Origin: an uncultured Burkholderiales bacterium
Lineage (GTDB): Bacteria; Pseudomonadota; Gammaproteobacteria; Burkholderiales; Burkholderiaceae_C
Direction of reading: 5' to 3'
Assembly (NCBI GenBank): GCA_903830725.1
Contig: CAIKVH010000024.1
Location: forward strand, 1-35,141
Length of the DNA stretch: 35,141 nt
The position numbers and the translations under genes were made by a program. A model generated the notes under the pieces. That model worked only from the letters and a program-made list of their open reading frames with translations, ran no database searches and was not told the DNA's origin. Positions 28,039 to 35,141 of this stretch are shown piece after piece (the stretch's first letter is position 1; every line of letters starts with the position of its first letter).

Positions 28039-28065
28039 AATTTTCAAGAATAGTTTTTGAAAATT
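28039..28065 (+). repeat. 9-bp AT-rich inverted repeat after metF
   Basis: AATTTTCAA (28039-28047) and TTGAAAATT (28057-28065) form a perfect stem with a 9-base loop, 54 bases after the metF stop. No T run follows on the plus strand. It may protect the metF transcript end or be chance in AT-rich sequence. Confidence 0.4.
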
Positions 28066-28127
28066 GATAACTTTTCCGTGTTGGATGGACTGTCATAAAA
28101 AGTTTCAAAAAAGCTCAAAAAATTATT

Positions 28128-28133
28128 TATAAT
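28128..28133 (+). promoter_or_regulatory. Promoter -10 element of the tRNA-Lys gene
   Basis: A perfect TATAAT ends nine bases before the first base of the tRNA. A weak -35-like TTCAAA lies 18 bases upstream at 28104-28109. The element shows that the tRNA gene is set up to be transcribed by itself. Confidence 0.7.
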
Positions 28134-28141
28134 CCATGCGC

Positions 28142-28217
28142 GGGCTGTTAGCTCAGTGGTAGAGCAGAAGACACTTAATCTTTTGGTCGGAGTGTTCAAA
28201 TCCTCCACAGCCCACCA
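28142..28217 (+). tRNA. tRNA-Lys(CUU), unusual anticodon loop and T-stem
   Basis: The 76-base gene has a perfect 7-bp acceptor stem (GGGCTGT with ACAGCCC), D-stem GCTC/GAGC, anticodon stem GAAGA/TCTTT and an encoded CCA end. Aligned with E. coli tRNA-Lys, the 7-base anticodon loop is CACTTAA, so the anticodon is CTT (28174-28176), for Lys AAG codons. Two oddities: position 33, almost always U, is A (28173), and the T-stem GGAG-T-G/CCTCC carries a bulged T at 28193. The D-loop keeps GG and the T-loop is TTCAAAT, so the elbow contacts should form. Own promoter and terminator flank it. It could be a working isoacceptor, a decaying copy or a tRNA with another use. Confidence 0.85.
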
Positions 28218-28241
28218 CATATATGAGTAGTAAATGTAAAA

Positions 28242-28274
28242 AGGGACCGAGTATTAAGTGCTCGGTCCCTTTTT
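28242..28274 (+). terminator. Intrinsic terminator after tRNA-Lys
   Basis: AGGGACCGAG (28242-28251) and CTCGGTCCCT (28261-28270) form a perfect 10-bp stem with a 9-base loop, followed by TTTT. It lies 24 bases after the CCA end of the tRNA. Confidence 0.93.
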
Positions 28275-28344
28275 GTTAAGTTAATAAATTCTAGCGAAGA
28301 GCTTTAAAGCGTCAACAGACCTTTAAATCCTAGCTCAAAACGCC

Positions 28345-28356
28345 CCCTTTAAAGGG
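28345..28356. repeat. 12-bp perfect palindrome CCCTTTAAAGGG upstream of rlmJ
   Basis: The palindrome is followed by TTTT and preceded four bases upstream by AAAA. It could be an operator-like site for a dimeric regulator or part of a weak second terminator after the tRNA. The remainder of 28275-28418 shows no gene. Confidence 0.35.
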
Positions 28357-28418
28357 TTTTAAGTTAGTATTCAATTCAGTAGCTTTATTAATCAAGCATA
28401 CAAGGTTAAGATCAAAAC

Positions 28419-29330
28419 ATGTTCAGTTATAGACACGCCTACCACGCAGGAAACCATGCTGATGTGCTCAAGCACACGATACTGATCTCTATAGTTCAGT
28501 ACATGGCACAAAAAGAGGTGGGTTTTACAGTGGTAGACACCCACGCAGGCGCTGGAATTTACAGACTAGACAGCGATGCGGCAGAGCTAAGCAAGGAGGC
28601 CGATGAGGGACTCAGGCAGTTGCTAAAAAGTGCAGCTGCTAAGGGTACAGAGTTAGAGGAAATGCTTGGCGAATACATTCAAGAGCTGGAACGGTTTAAT
28701 CCCAGTGGCTCGCTCAAGATCTATCCCGGCTCTCCCATGATCGCCCACGATTATTTGAGAAGGCAAGATAAACTGAAACTCTTTGAGTTGCACCCCACAG
28801 ACAGTCGAATGCTGGAAAAGCATATTGAGCAACTCAGGGCCGGGCGACAAATCAATTGTTATAAAGAAGACGGTTTCGAAGGTCTAAAGAAATTACTGCC
28901 TCCCCCCACTCGACGTGGATTGGTGTTAATGGATCCGAGTTATGAAATGAAGTCAGACTACGCAAGAGTGATTGGATGCATTCAAGACGGTTTAAGGCGT
29001 TTTGTTACTGGCACGTTTATGATTTGGTACCCAGTCATTGCAAGGCCCGAGGCCCACGACTTGCCAAGAAGGCTTAAAGCCCTCGCCCAAGAGGTTGGTA
29101 AACCTTGGCTTCACGCTACGCTTCGCATTAAATCGGGTCAAATGGGATCTCAACTTGATGTTCTTGGGACCAATAACTCTCCCAAGCGTCCCGGACTTGC
29201 CGCCTCTGGCGTGTTCATCATTAACCAACCCCATACCCTAAAGGATCAACTTAAAGTGAGCCTGCCCCAAATGGTGGATTTAATGGGGCAAGATGCGTTG
29301 GCCGGTTTTACGCTCGAGTCAGGTGTCTAG
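28419..29330 (+). CDS. rlmJ: 23S rRNA (adenine(2030)-N6)-methyltransferase
   Basis: A 303-residue SAM-dependent enzyme that methylates A2030 of 23S rRNA. The N-terminus MFSYRHAYHAGNHADVLKH is the RlmJ signature, VVDTHAGAGIY is SAM motif I and D172-P-S-Y-E176 is motif IV, where E. coli has DPPYE. WYPVI and the block GSGVFIINQP-like sequence (SGVFIINQPHTL) follow. ATG start at 28419. It stands alone between the tRNA and the rplM operon. Confidence 0.93.
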   Translation: MFSYRHAYHAGNHADVLKHTILISIVQYMAQKEVGFTVVDTHAGAGIYRLDSDAAELSKEADEGLRQLLKSAAAKGTELEEMLGEYIQELERFNPSGSLKIYPGSPMIAHDYLRRQDKLKLFELHPTDSRMLEKHIEQLRAGRQINCYKEDGFEGLKKLLPPPTRRGLVLMDPSYEMKSDYARVIGCIQDGLRRFVTGTFMIWYPVIARPEAHDLPRRLKALAQEVGKPWLHATLRIKSGQMGSQLDVLGTNNSPKRPGLAASGVFIINQPHTLKDQLKVSLPQMVDLMGQDALAGFTLESGV

Positions 29331-29382
29331 AGCCCTAAAGTTAACCGTAATTGCTTAAAAGCAACAGTATGGGGATTTGGGT

Positions 29383-29509
29383 TATAATGGAAGGCTTCGC
29401 AGCGAAAAAGTGGCCCCGCGGCGTAAGATATCTCCCCACCTAAGAGGTTCTCATCAGAAGAACACCGACCGTGGAAAAGGGCCCAAACAACCCACTCAAG
29501 GATAGAAAT
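29383..29509 (+). promoter_or_regulatory. rplM-rpsI promoter -10 and structured leader
   Basis: TATAAT at 29383-29388 is a perfect -10 element; no convincing -35 is seen. The resulting leader of roughly 115 bases has potential stems, including GTTCT/AGAAC at 29447-29451 and 29459-29463 and TTCGC/GCGAA near 29396-29406. Ribosomal protein leaders often bind the encoded protein, but nothing here proves that. The ribosome-binding site AAGGA lies just before the ATG. Confidence 0.5.
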
Positions 29510-29938
29510 ATGTCAACGTTCAGCGCAAAACCCGCTGACGTGAAGCATGAGTGGTTTGTGATTGACGCCACCGATAAGGTGCTCGGACGAGTTGCCAGCG
29601 AAGCAGCTCTCCGTTTACGCGGCAAACACAAGGCCATTTATACGCCTCACGTCGATACTGGCGACTTCATTGTCGTCATCAACGCCTCCAAAATCCGTGT
29701 CACTGGCAATAAAGCCTTAGACAAGGTGTATTACCGTCATTCGGGATACCCTGGTGGAATTTATGGCACAACATTCCGAGACATGCAAGCGAAGCACCCA
29801 GGTCGCGCGCTTGAGAAAGCCGTTAAGGGAATGCTCCCTAAAGGTCCTCTTGGATATGCCATGATCAAGAAGCTGAAAGTCTACGGAGGAACAGAACATC
29901 CTCATAGCGCTCAGCAGCCCAAAGTTTTGGAAATCTGA
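29510..29938 (+). CDS. rplM: 50S ribosomal protein L13
   Basis: A 142-residue large-subunit protein with the L13 blocks [33 protein letters not shown] and YRHSGYPGG, and the ending [16 protein letters not shown]. The ATG at 29510 follows AAGGA at 29498-29502 and gives the family's length; an in-frame extension back to 29471 is not needed. It is followed after 10 bases by rpsI, the universal bacterial pair. Confidence 0.98.
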   Translation: MSTFSAKPADVKHEWFVIDATDKVLGRVASEAALRLRGKHKAIYTPHVDTGDFIVVINASKIRVTGNKALDKVYYRHSGYPGGIYGTTFRDMQAKHPGRALEKAVKGMLPKGPLGYAMIKKLKVYGGTEHPHSAQQPKVLEI

Positions 29939-29948
29939 GGAGCCACGT

Positions 29949-30341
29949 ATGATTGGTGAATGGAACAACGGAACCGGACGACGCAAATCAAGCGTCGCAC
30001 GCGTATTTATTAAAAAAGGTACTGGTGTCATTACTATTAACGGTAAAGACATCGCTGAGTATTTTGGTCGTCAAACTTCGATCATGATCTCTAGACAGCC
30101 ACTCGAGTTGACTGGTAACGGTCAAACATTTGACATCCAGGTCAATGTTCATGGTGGCGGTGAGTCAGGTCAAGCAGGTGCAGTTCGTCACGGCATTACA
30201 CGTGCATTGATTGACTACGATGCAACCCTCAAGCCCTCATTGTCTGCGGCTGGGTTTGTAACCCGTGACGCCAGGGAAGTTGAGCGTAAAAAGGTTGGTT
30301 TGCACTCTGCGCGTCGCCGCAAGCAGTTCAGCAAGCGTTAA
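29949..30341 (+). CDS. rpsI: 30S ribosomal protein S9
   Basis: A 130-residue small-subunit protein. [13 protein letters not shown], the block [22 protein letters not shown] and the C-terminal tail [17 protein letters not shown] are all characteristic; the terminal Lys-Arg tail contacts P-site tRNA. GAGGAG lies ten bases before the ATG. It is cotranscribed with rplM and followed by a terminator. Confidence 0.98.
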   Translation: MIGEWNNGTGRRKSSVARVFIKKGTGVITINGKDIAEYFGRQTSIMISRQPLELTGNGQTFDIQVNVHGGGESGQAGAVRHGITRALIDYDATLKPSLSAAGFVTRDAREVERKKVGLHSARRRKQFSKR

Positions 30342-30363
30342 AATCACTTTTGCGCCTTCAAAG

Positions 30364-30403
30364 AAGCCGCGTGCATGGTTTACACCTGCTACGCGGCTTT
30401 TTA
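30364..30403 (+). terminator. Intrinsic terminator after rpsI
   Basis: AAGCCGCGT (30364-30372) and ACGCGGCTT (30391-30399) form a 9-bp stem with an 18-base loop, followed by TTT and further T-rich sequence. It lies 22 bases after the rpsI stop. Confidence 0.88.
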
Positions 30404-30534
30404 TTTATGTCGCAAAATGTTTCGTCAAGTCCCCTGAGTCATTAAGACTTTCTAGCTTAAAGACCGCACTGTTAGTATTGTTGACCAAAATACGTTAGTA
30501 TTACGAAAATAGACAGTTGTATGAGGAGTTATAC

Positions 30535-30900
30535 ATGAGCGCCGTAGCTGAAAATATTGAAACACAAATGCCCGATCCCATTATCTTTACGGATAGTGCT
30601 GCTGCCAAGGTGGCTGATTTAATTGCTGAGGAAGGCAATCCAGATTTGAAATTGCGCGTCTTTGTTCAAGGCGGGGGATGTTCTGGCTTTCAGTATGGGT
30701 TCACGTTTGATGAAGTGGTCAACGAAGACGACACCACTATGTCTAAAAACGGTGTTTCCTTGTTAGTTGATGCTATGAGTTATCAATATTTGATTGGCGC
30801 TGAGATTGACTATAAAGAGGATCTTCAAGGGGCTCAGTTTGTGATTAAAAACCCAAATGCCACATCTACCTGTGGGTGTGGCTCTTCATTTTCCGCCTAA
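30535..30900 (+). CDS. erpA: Iron-sulfur cluster insertion protein ErpA
   Basis: A-type Fe-S carrier of 121 residues that passes clusters to target enzymes, including those of isoprenoid synthesis and respiration. The three cluster ligands are present: Cys49 in [10 protein letters not shown] and Cys113, Cys115 in STCGCGSSF. The ATG at 30535 follows GAGGAG (30523-30528) and gives the family's length; a longer frame from 30517 is not needed. It stands alone after the rplM-rpsI terminator and converges with anmK, leaving only 17 bases between the stops. Confidence 0.96.
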   Translation: MSAVAENIETQMPDPIIFTDSAAAKVADLIAEEGNPDLKLRVFVQGGGCSGFQYGFTFDEVVNEDDTTMSKNGVSLLVDAMSYQYLIGAEIDYKEDLQGAQFVIKNPNATSTCGCGSSFSA

Positions 30901-30917
30901 CACTGCCTGGTTTCGAT

Positions 30918-32057
30918 TTAGACCTGGTAAATACAACCCAATATACGGGCGCCTTGTGCGCCCGTTACACTTTGTAAGCTAGCAGTCTCCCCCCTGATGC
31001 AGCGCCTAGCAAGCCAAGCGAACGCAGCAGCCTCCACTTGAAGCGGAGGGAGCCCGTATTCAGAGGTTGAGGAAACGGCCATATTCGGTAACGCCTCATT
31101 GAATAAATTCATTACGTATTCGTTAAGTGCCCCCCCTCCACAAACAATTAGACGAGAAGCAGTGTTTGCATACCTTTTGATATCGTTAACGCAGGATTGC
31201 ACGGTAAGCATTGCAAGGGTCGCTTGAATATCGACGGCTCTTATGTCAGAGAGTTCGGAGTTTTGGTTAGAGAGTTTATTTAGGTGTTCCTCTAGCCAAT
31301 TCATATTAAACAAGTCGCGACCTGTGCTCTTTGGCGCAGGGGCTTCAAAGTAAGAAGCCTGCATAAGAAGGCTAAGCAAGGGCTTTATAACAGTCCCTTG
31401 GGCCGCCCACGAGCCCTTGTCGTCATAAGATTGCCCCGTGTGCTTGAAACACCATTCATCCATTAAGCAGTTAGCAGGACCACAGTCAAAGCCTATAACC
31501 TCACGGGCACTTTCGATTGCAGATGGAACAACACTTAGATTTGAGATTCCACCTAAATTTAAAATACAAACGGTTGAGTTTTTGTCTTGAAATAAATTTT
31601 TGTGAAATGCAGGAACAAGGGGTGCTCCTTGCCCACCAGCAGCTACATCGCGGGCGCGAAAGTCAGCGCAAACCTGAATGCCAGATAGCTCGGCTAGTAG
31701 TGCGGGGTTATTCAACTGTATGGTGTAGCCCGTCCCGTCAAAGGCTCCTGGGCGGTGTCTAACAGTTTGTCCGTGGGCTCCGACAGCAGATATGTCAAGT
31801 GGGCCAAGTCCGGTTTGATTAAGCAAAGCGAGACAGACCTTGGCGTAAATATGGGCCAGTTCATTTGCACACAAACTGGCTCGGTGCAACTCGTTATCAC
31901 CCGGAAGGTTTAAGGAAAGTAAATCAGTTTTGAAGGGTTGAGGAAAAGACGCGCTTTGATGCGCGAGCACCTCCAATCCTTTTGAAAAATCAACCAAAAC
32001 ACCATCCACACCGTCCAAAGACGTGCCGGACATGAGTCCAATAAAAAGCTCTTTCAT
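30918..32057 (-). CDS. anmK: Anhydro-N-acetylmuramic acid kinase
   Basis: A 379-residue kinase that opens and phosphorylates anhydro-MurNAc released from murein, giving MurNAc-6-P for recycling. The ATP-binding N-terminus is GLMSGTSLDGVDG; AVGAHGQTVRHRPG, ADFRARDVAAGGQGAPLVP, NLGGISNLS and CGGGALNEYVMNLF are family blocks. ATG start at 32057. It lies 63 bases downstream of the M23 peptidase gene on the same strand; the two may share a transcript and both act on murein. Confidence 0.95.
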   Translation of the reverse strand: MKELFIGLMSGTSLDGVDGVLVDFSKGLEVLAHQSASFPQPFKTDLLSLNLPGDNELHRASLCANELAHIYAKVCLALLNQTGLGPLDISAVGAHGQTVRHRPGAFDGTGYTIQLNNPALLAELSGIQVCADFRARDVAAGGQGAPLVPAFHKNLFQDKNSTVCILNLGGISNLSVVPSAIESAREVIGFDCGPANCLMDEWCFKHTGQSYDDKGSWAAQGTVIKPLLSLLMQASYFEAPAPKSTGRDLFNMNWLEEHLNKLSNQNSELSDIRAVDIQATLAMLTVQSCVNDIKRYANTASRLIVCGGGALNEYVMNLFNEALPNMAVSSTSEYGLPPLQVEAAAFAWLARRCIRGETASLQSVTGAQGARILGCIYQV

Positions 32058-32120
32058 TCAGTCCTGTAGATCATTGATTGCTGTAGCTGAATCAATTAAG
32101 TGGCTCAAGTAAAGATTTGG

Positions 32121-33545
32121 TTACTGTGCAAGCGAGATATGGTCATCTTCTGCACTAGTGCGACTGATTTGGGTACGAATGGCATTCGCTTGTTGATTAA
32201 ATTCTGCAAGTGCAGTTTTTGATAAAACAATCGGAACACTTTGGCGAGCAATGCTAGTGGGATCTTTGTATTGATCATTGATTCGAAATTCAAAATGCAA
32301 GTGCGGACCGGTAGCCCAGCCCGTTTCTCCAACTGTCCCTATTATCTGGCCTTGGTCAACTGATTGAGCAGTTCGAACATTGATCTGATTCAGATGAGCG
32401 TAGACCGTGGTCTGCGAATTGCCGTGATCTACAAATACGACATTACCTAGTCCATTCATCCAGCCAGCACTCCTAACCACTCCTTTACCTACAGTATGAA
32501 CTGCAGTTCCAGTAGGGGCGGCGTAGTCGATGCCTTTGTGGGCTTTCCAAGTTTGCAAGATAGGATGAAACCGCATTTTATAGCCACTCGTGATCCTAGA
32601 GAATTTGAGCGGAGCTGCAAGGTAGGTGCGTTTTAAACTTTGGCCTTTAAGATTAAAGTAGTTACCCTCTTTGGAGCCGGTTTCTTGAAAAAACATAGCT
32701 TGATGAGTAACACCATTGTTGACAAACTCAGCAGCAATAATTTTGCCGTAACCCATTGGCTCGCCATCAGCGTCTAATGCCTCATACAAAATCGTGAAAT
32801 GGTCGCCTTTGTGAATACTGTGGTGAAAATCAATTTCCCCACCAAAAATATCAGCCATTTGCGCAGCAACTAAGTCCGGGACGCGCGCCGCATCTGTTGC
32901 AGCAAATAGGGAGGTCTGAATGCGCCCTGTCGCCGATCTGACCGAAGCATGGAGTGGATGCGTTTGGAGTTGTAATTCCAAAGCATTGGTGCCAGGAGTT
33001 GCCGCGTAAGACTCAGGCTCTATAGATGTGCTTTTTCTAAATAATTCAAGCTCGATGTAGCTATTGTCATTTTGAGCCCATAAAACCTTCAGCGACAAGA
33101 TCCGGTTTTGTTCATCAACCTCTGCGCGGATAGGGCGTCCAGATTTACCAAGTAAATTTCGGCGAAGTTGTGAATTTGACCTGATGAACTTCGCCGCCTC
33201 TTGGTCATCTACGTTCAATCTTTGAAATAGACTCTCCACAGTATCGCTTGAACGACTCGTGTCCGAGCGGTATAAGCGCATGCCCATCTTCCAATTCAGC
33301 ACAGATTGGAGCTGGGTTGCGTAGCCAGGAGGCGTCAGGAGTTCTTGCAATTCGCGTTCTTGAACGGCCTGTTTAGACGCGGTTAAATTGGAGAGTGCAA
33401 ATGTTGCCCCTCCAGCCAACAAGAGTAGCGTCGCTACCCCGTACATGAGGCGGTGGGAGAGCAAATAAGCGATGACGTTGTGTCGCCTTAAATGGGGGTC
33501 AATAAGGTGACTTTTAGAGCTCGAAGGGGCTATGCGGTTAAACAA
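32121..33545 (-). CDS. M23 family murein endopeptidase (MepM-like)
   Basis: A 474-residue membrane-anchored peptidase that probably opens cross-links in peptidoglycan. One membrane segment lies near residues 34-52 after a positively charged N-terminus. A middle region of the OapA/LysM-like type is followed by the LytM zinc domain with H336-xxx-D340 (HKGIDYAAPTG) and H415-x-H417 (GPHLHFEF); the ligands are complete, so it should be active and not an EnvC-type activator. The start is TTG at 33545; an ATG at 33446 would begin inside the membrane helix and is less likely. It is divergent from tyrS. Confidence 0.88.
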   Translation of the reverse strand: MFNRIAPSSSKSHLIDPHLRRHNVIAYLLSHRLMYGVATLLLLAGGATFALSNLTASKQAVQERELQELLTPPGYATQLQSVLNWKMGMRLYRSDTSRSSDTVESLFQRLNVDDQEAAKFIRSNSQLRRNLLGKSGRPIRAEVDEQNRILSLKVLWAQNDNSYIELELFRKSTSIEPESYAATPGTNALELQLQTHPLHASVRSATGRIQTSLFAATDAARVPDLVAAQMADIFGGEIDFHHSIHKGDHFTILYEALDADGEPMGYGKIIAAEFVNNGVTHQAMFFQETGSKEGNYFNLKGQSLKRTYLAAPLKFSRITSGYKMRFHPILQTWKAHKGIDYAAPTGTAVHTVGKGVVRSAGWMNGLGNVVFVDHGNSQTTVYAHLNQINVRTAQSVDQGQIIGTVGETGWATGPHLHFEFRINDQYKDPTSIARQSVPIVLSKTALAEFNQQANAIRTQISRTSAEDDHISLAQ

Positions 33546-33657
33546 GGCAAGAATAGGTCAGAATGTATAAATGGATGAGGCGTCAAAAGCTAACCTTAAA
33601 GGGTATGTTTTTGACGCTCAGGGATATTAGAATCAAAGCTATCAGCAGATGTAAAGC

Positions 33658-33686
33658 AAAAACGGGGCAGATTCCTGTTTTTTTGC
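33658..33686 (+). terminator. Terminator-like hairpin between the M23 peptidase gene and tyrS
   Basis: AAAAACGGG (33658-33666) can pair with CCTGTTTTT (33674-33682), with one G-T pair, and closes a 7-base loop; the right arm merges into seven T. It lies in a 234-base divergent gap with no gene upstream on the plus strand to end. It may act as a barrier or attenuator; otherwise the gap holds only promoter sequence. Confidence 0.4.
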
Positions 33687-33726
33687 ATTTCAAACCCTTC
33701 ACTTTTTTACAGCGCTAAGTATACCT

Positions 33727-33755
33727 TTGATCCGGTCTATTTGCCATTTTATGTT
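33727..33755 (+). promoter_or_regulatory. Candidate tyrS promoter
   Basis: TTGATC (33727-33732) and TATGTT (33750-33755) are spaced 17 bases apart, a fair sigma-70 match. Transcription would start near 33762, leaving a short leader. AGGTG at 33763-33767 is the likely ribosome-binding site. Confidence 0.45.
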
Positions 33756-33779
33756 AGTTGCTAGGTGTAAATTATCCAT

Positions 33780-35048
33780 ATGAATCAAAAGCATACAGTT
33801 AATTCTTCAATTTTAGATGGGTCTGCTAAAAGGGAAGATCCCCTGCCAGATTCGGTCTTAGAAGCGTTAAGCGTGACTCAAAAAGGGTGCGATGAACTTA
33901 TTCCTGCAAAAGAATGGGCAACTAAATTATTGCGCGCTCACAAAAGCGGTGTCCCACTAAGAATCAAATTAGGTCTAGACCCAACTGCGCCCGATATTCA
34001 CCTAGGGCACACCGTTGTGCTCAATAAAATGAGACAACTTCAAGATCTGGGGCATCAAGTCATATTTTTAATTGGGGACTTTACCAGCATGATTGGAGAC
34101 CCCTCAGGACGTAATTCAACCAGACCTCCGCTCACCAAAGAGCAGATCACGTTGAATGCTGAGACTTATTACAAACAGGCCAGTTTGGTACTGGATCCCA
34201 ATAAAACTGAGATTCGATACAACAGTGAATGGTGCGACCCACTGGGCGCGCGAGGCATGATTGAGCTTGCCTCTCGCTACACTGTCGCCCGAATGATGGA
34301 GCGTGACGATTTTCATAAAAGGTTTACCAGCGGTCAATCCATCAGTGTTCATGAGTTTTTGTATCCCTTGATGCAGGGATACGACTCTGTGGCGCTTAAA
34401 AGCGATTTGGAGCTAGGAGGAACAGACCAAAAATTCAATCTCCTAATGGGTCGTCACTTACAAGAGGACTACGGACAAGAACCACAGTGCATTTTGACTA
34501 TGCCGCTACTTGAGGGCTTGGACGGTGTTGAGAAAATGTCCAAGAGTAAGCACAACTACATTGGTATCAGTGAGGACGCAAACTCCATGTACTCCAAAAC
34601 GCTCTCTATCAGTGATGATCTAATGTGGAGGTGGTACCCGCTGTTGAGTTTTAAATCAATGCAGGAAATTGAAGCCCTTAAGCGATCAACTCAAGAAGGA
34701 CGAAATCCTAAAGAAGTAAAGACTTTACTCGCCAAAGAGATCACGGCGCGCTTTCACGGCGCTACAGCCGCAGAAGGTGCAGAGCAGGACTTTAACAACC
34801 GAAGCAAAGGCGGAATACCGGATGAAATACCGCAAATGAGTTTGACTGGGGCTCCGCAAAGTATTACCGCTTTGTTGAAGAGTTGCGGCTTAGCCCCGTC
34901 TGGGGCTGAGGCGGGGAGATTGGTGGAAGGAGCAGGCGTGAGGGTTGACGGCGCTACAGTTTCCGATAAGGGATTAAAGCTCCCCGTTGGCACTTATGTT
35001 TTGCAAGTGGGCAAGCGAAAATTCATGAGACTTACATTAAGCGATTGA
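33780..35048 (+). CDS. tyrS: Tyrosyl-tRNA synthetase
   Basis: Class I synthetase of 422 residues that charges tRNA-Tyr. The HIGH motif is H74-L-G-H77 in DPTAPDIHLGH and the second signature is K252-M-S-K-S256, the form found in the TyrZ-like group instead of the KFGKS form of E. coli TyrS. An S4 RNA-binding domain lies at about 360-420 (AGRLVEGAGVRVDGATVSD). ATG start at 33780; about 35 N-terminal residues before the catalytic core are variable. It is divergent from the M23 peptidase gene. Confidence 0.96.
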   Translation: MNQKHTVNSSILDGSAKREDPLPDSVLEALSVTQKGCDELIPAKEWATKLLRAHKSGVPLRIKLGLDPTAPDIHLGHTVVLNKMRQLQDLGHQVIFLIGDFTSMIGDPSGRNSTRPPLTKEQITLNAETYYKQASLVLDPNKTEIRYNSEWCDPLGARGMIELASRYTVARMMERDDFHKRFTSGQSISVHEFLYPLMQGYDSVALKSDLELGGTDQKFNLLMGRHLQEDYGQEPQCILTMPLLEGLDGVEKMSKSKHNYIGISEDANSMYSKTLSISDDLMWRWYPLLSFKSMQEIEALKRSTQEGRNPKEVKTLLAKEITARFHGATAAEGAEQDFNNRSKGGIPDEIPQMSLTGAPQSITALLKSCGLAPSGAEAGRLVEGAGVRVDGATVSDKGLKLPVGTYVLQVGKRKFMRLTLSD

Positions 35049-35097
35049 GGGATGCGTTTCTAAAGAAACACAGCATAACAATTACATCAGTCACTCT

Positions 35098-35141
35098 GTT
35101 GCATCGGTTGCATCGGTCACATCGGTCACATCGGCCACATC
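35098..35141. repeat. 9-bp tandem repeat at the window end
   Basis: Four complete copies and one cut copy of a 9-base unit: GTTGCATCG twice, GTCACATCG twice, then GCCACATC, truncated by the window edge. On the minus strand it reads as Asp-Val/Ala-Thr/Ala triplets and meets TGA at 35091-35093, so it could be the coding end of a gene lying beyond the window. Confidence 0.75.

Noticed and set aside
30945..30965. Hairpin ACGGGCGC/GCGCCCGT near the erpA-anmK junction
   Set aside because: It is inside the anmK coding end and has no T run on either side, so it is not called as a terminator.

Overview
The window looks like chromosome from a betaproteobacterium, most likely Burkholderiales with a moderately low GC content. 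Three things support this: the gene orders corC-lnt-glyQ-glyS-gmhB-plsC-ygjP and rplM-rpsI-erpA-anmK-M23 peptidase-tyrS, an S-adenosylhomocysteine (SAH) riboswitch in front of ahcY, and a double-length UvrA. The order-level placement is inference. I saw no prophage, integrase, insertion sequence or CRISPR array; the content is almost entirely core metabolism and housekeeping.

Layout. 1-526: 3' end of a 23S rRNA gene, the 5S rRNA gene and the terminator of that rRNA operon. 556-1409: a possible 41-codon ORF overlapping a GNAT acetyltransferase gene. 1520-9782: a plus-strand run for envelope and translation functions (corC, lnt, glyQ, glyS, gmhB, plsC, YgjP-type metallopeptidase), followed by a carbonic anhydrase and a HAD phosphatase (9901-11278). 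11354-13624: an FNR-type box, the acetate symporter pair yjcH-actP and a terminator. 13667-16596: minus-strand DEDDh exonuclease, a cNMP-binding/CBS/nucleotidyltransferase protein and a DUF1289 protein. 16732-22647: a 1971-residue tandem UvrA. 22689-25232: minus-strand prfC and an orphan histidine kinase. 25374-27985: promoter, SAH riboswitch, ahcY and metF. 28128-28274: a solitary tRNA-Lys(CUU) gene with its own promoter and terminator. 28419-35048: rlmJ, rplM-rpsI, erpA, anmK and an M23 peptidase (both minus strand), tyrS. The last 44 bases are a 9-bp tandem repeat.

How the genes fit together. AhcY removes SAH and MetF supplies the methyl group for methionine, so the riboswitch ties SAH clearance to SAH level. 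Lnt, PlsC, GmhB, AnmK and the M23 peptidase serve the Gram-negative envelope (lipoproteins, phospholipid, LPS heptose, murein recycling and murein opening). GlyQS, TyrS, L13, S9, RF3, RlmJ, the rRNA and the tRNA serve translation. The acetate symporter next to a putative nucleotide-signalling protein and an exonuclease looks like a regulated uptake module.

The points most worth a second look are: the tRNA-Lys with A at position 33 and a bulged T-stem; the four-ATPase UvrA with one incomplete zinc finger; the frequent TTG starts with weak ribosome-binding sites in the first 10 kb; a perfect FNR-type box before yjcH-actP; an alternative pairing in the SAH riboswitch leader; and twin covarying hairpins in the 23S-5S spacer. 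None of these amounts to a clearly new system on sequence reading alone.
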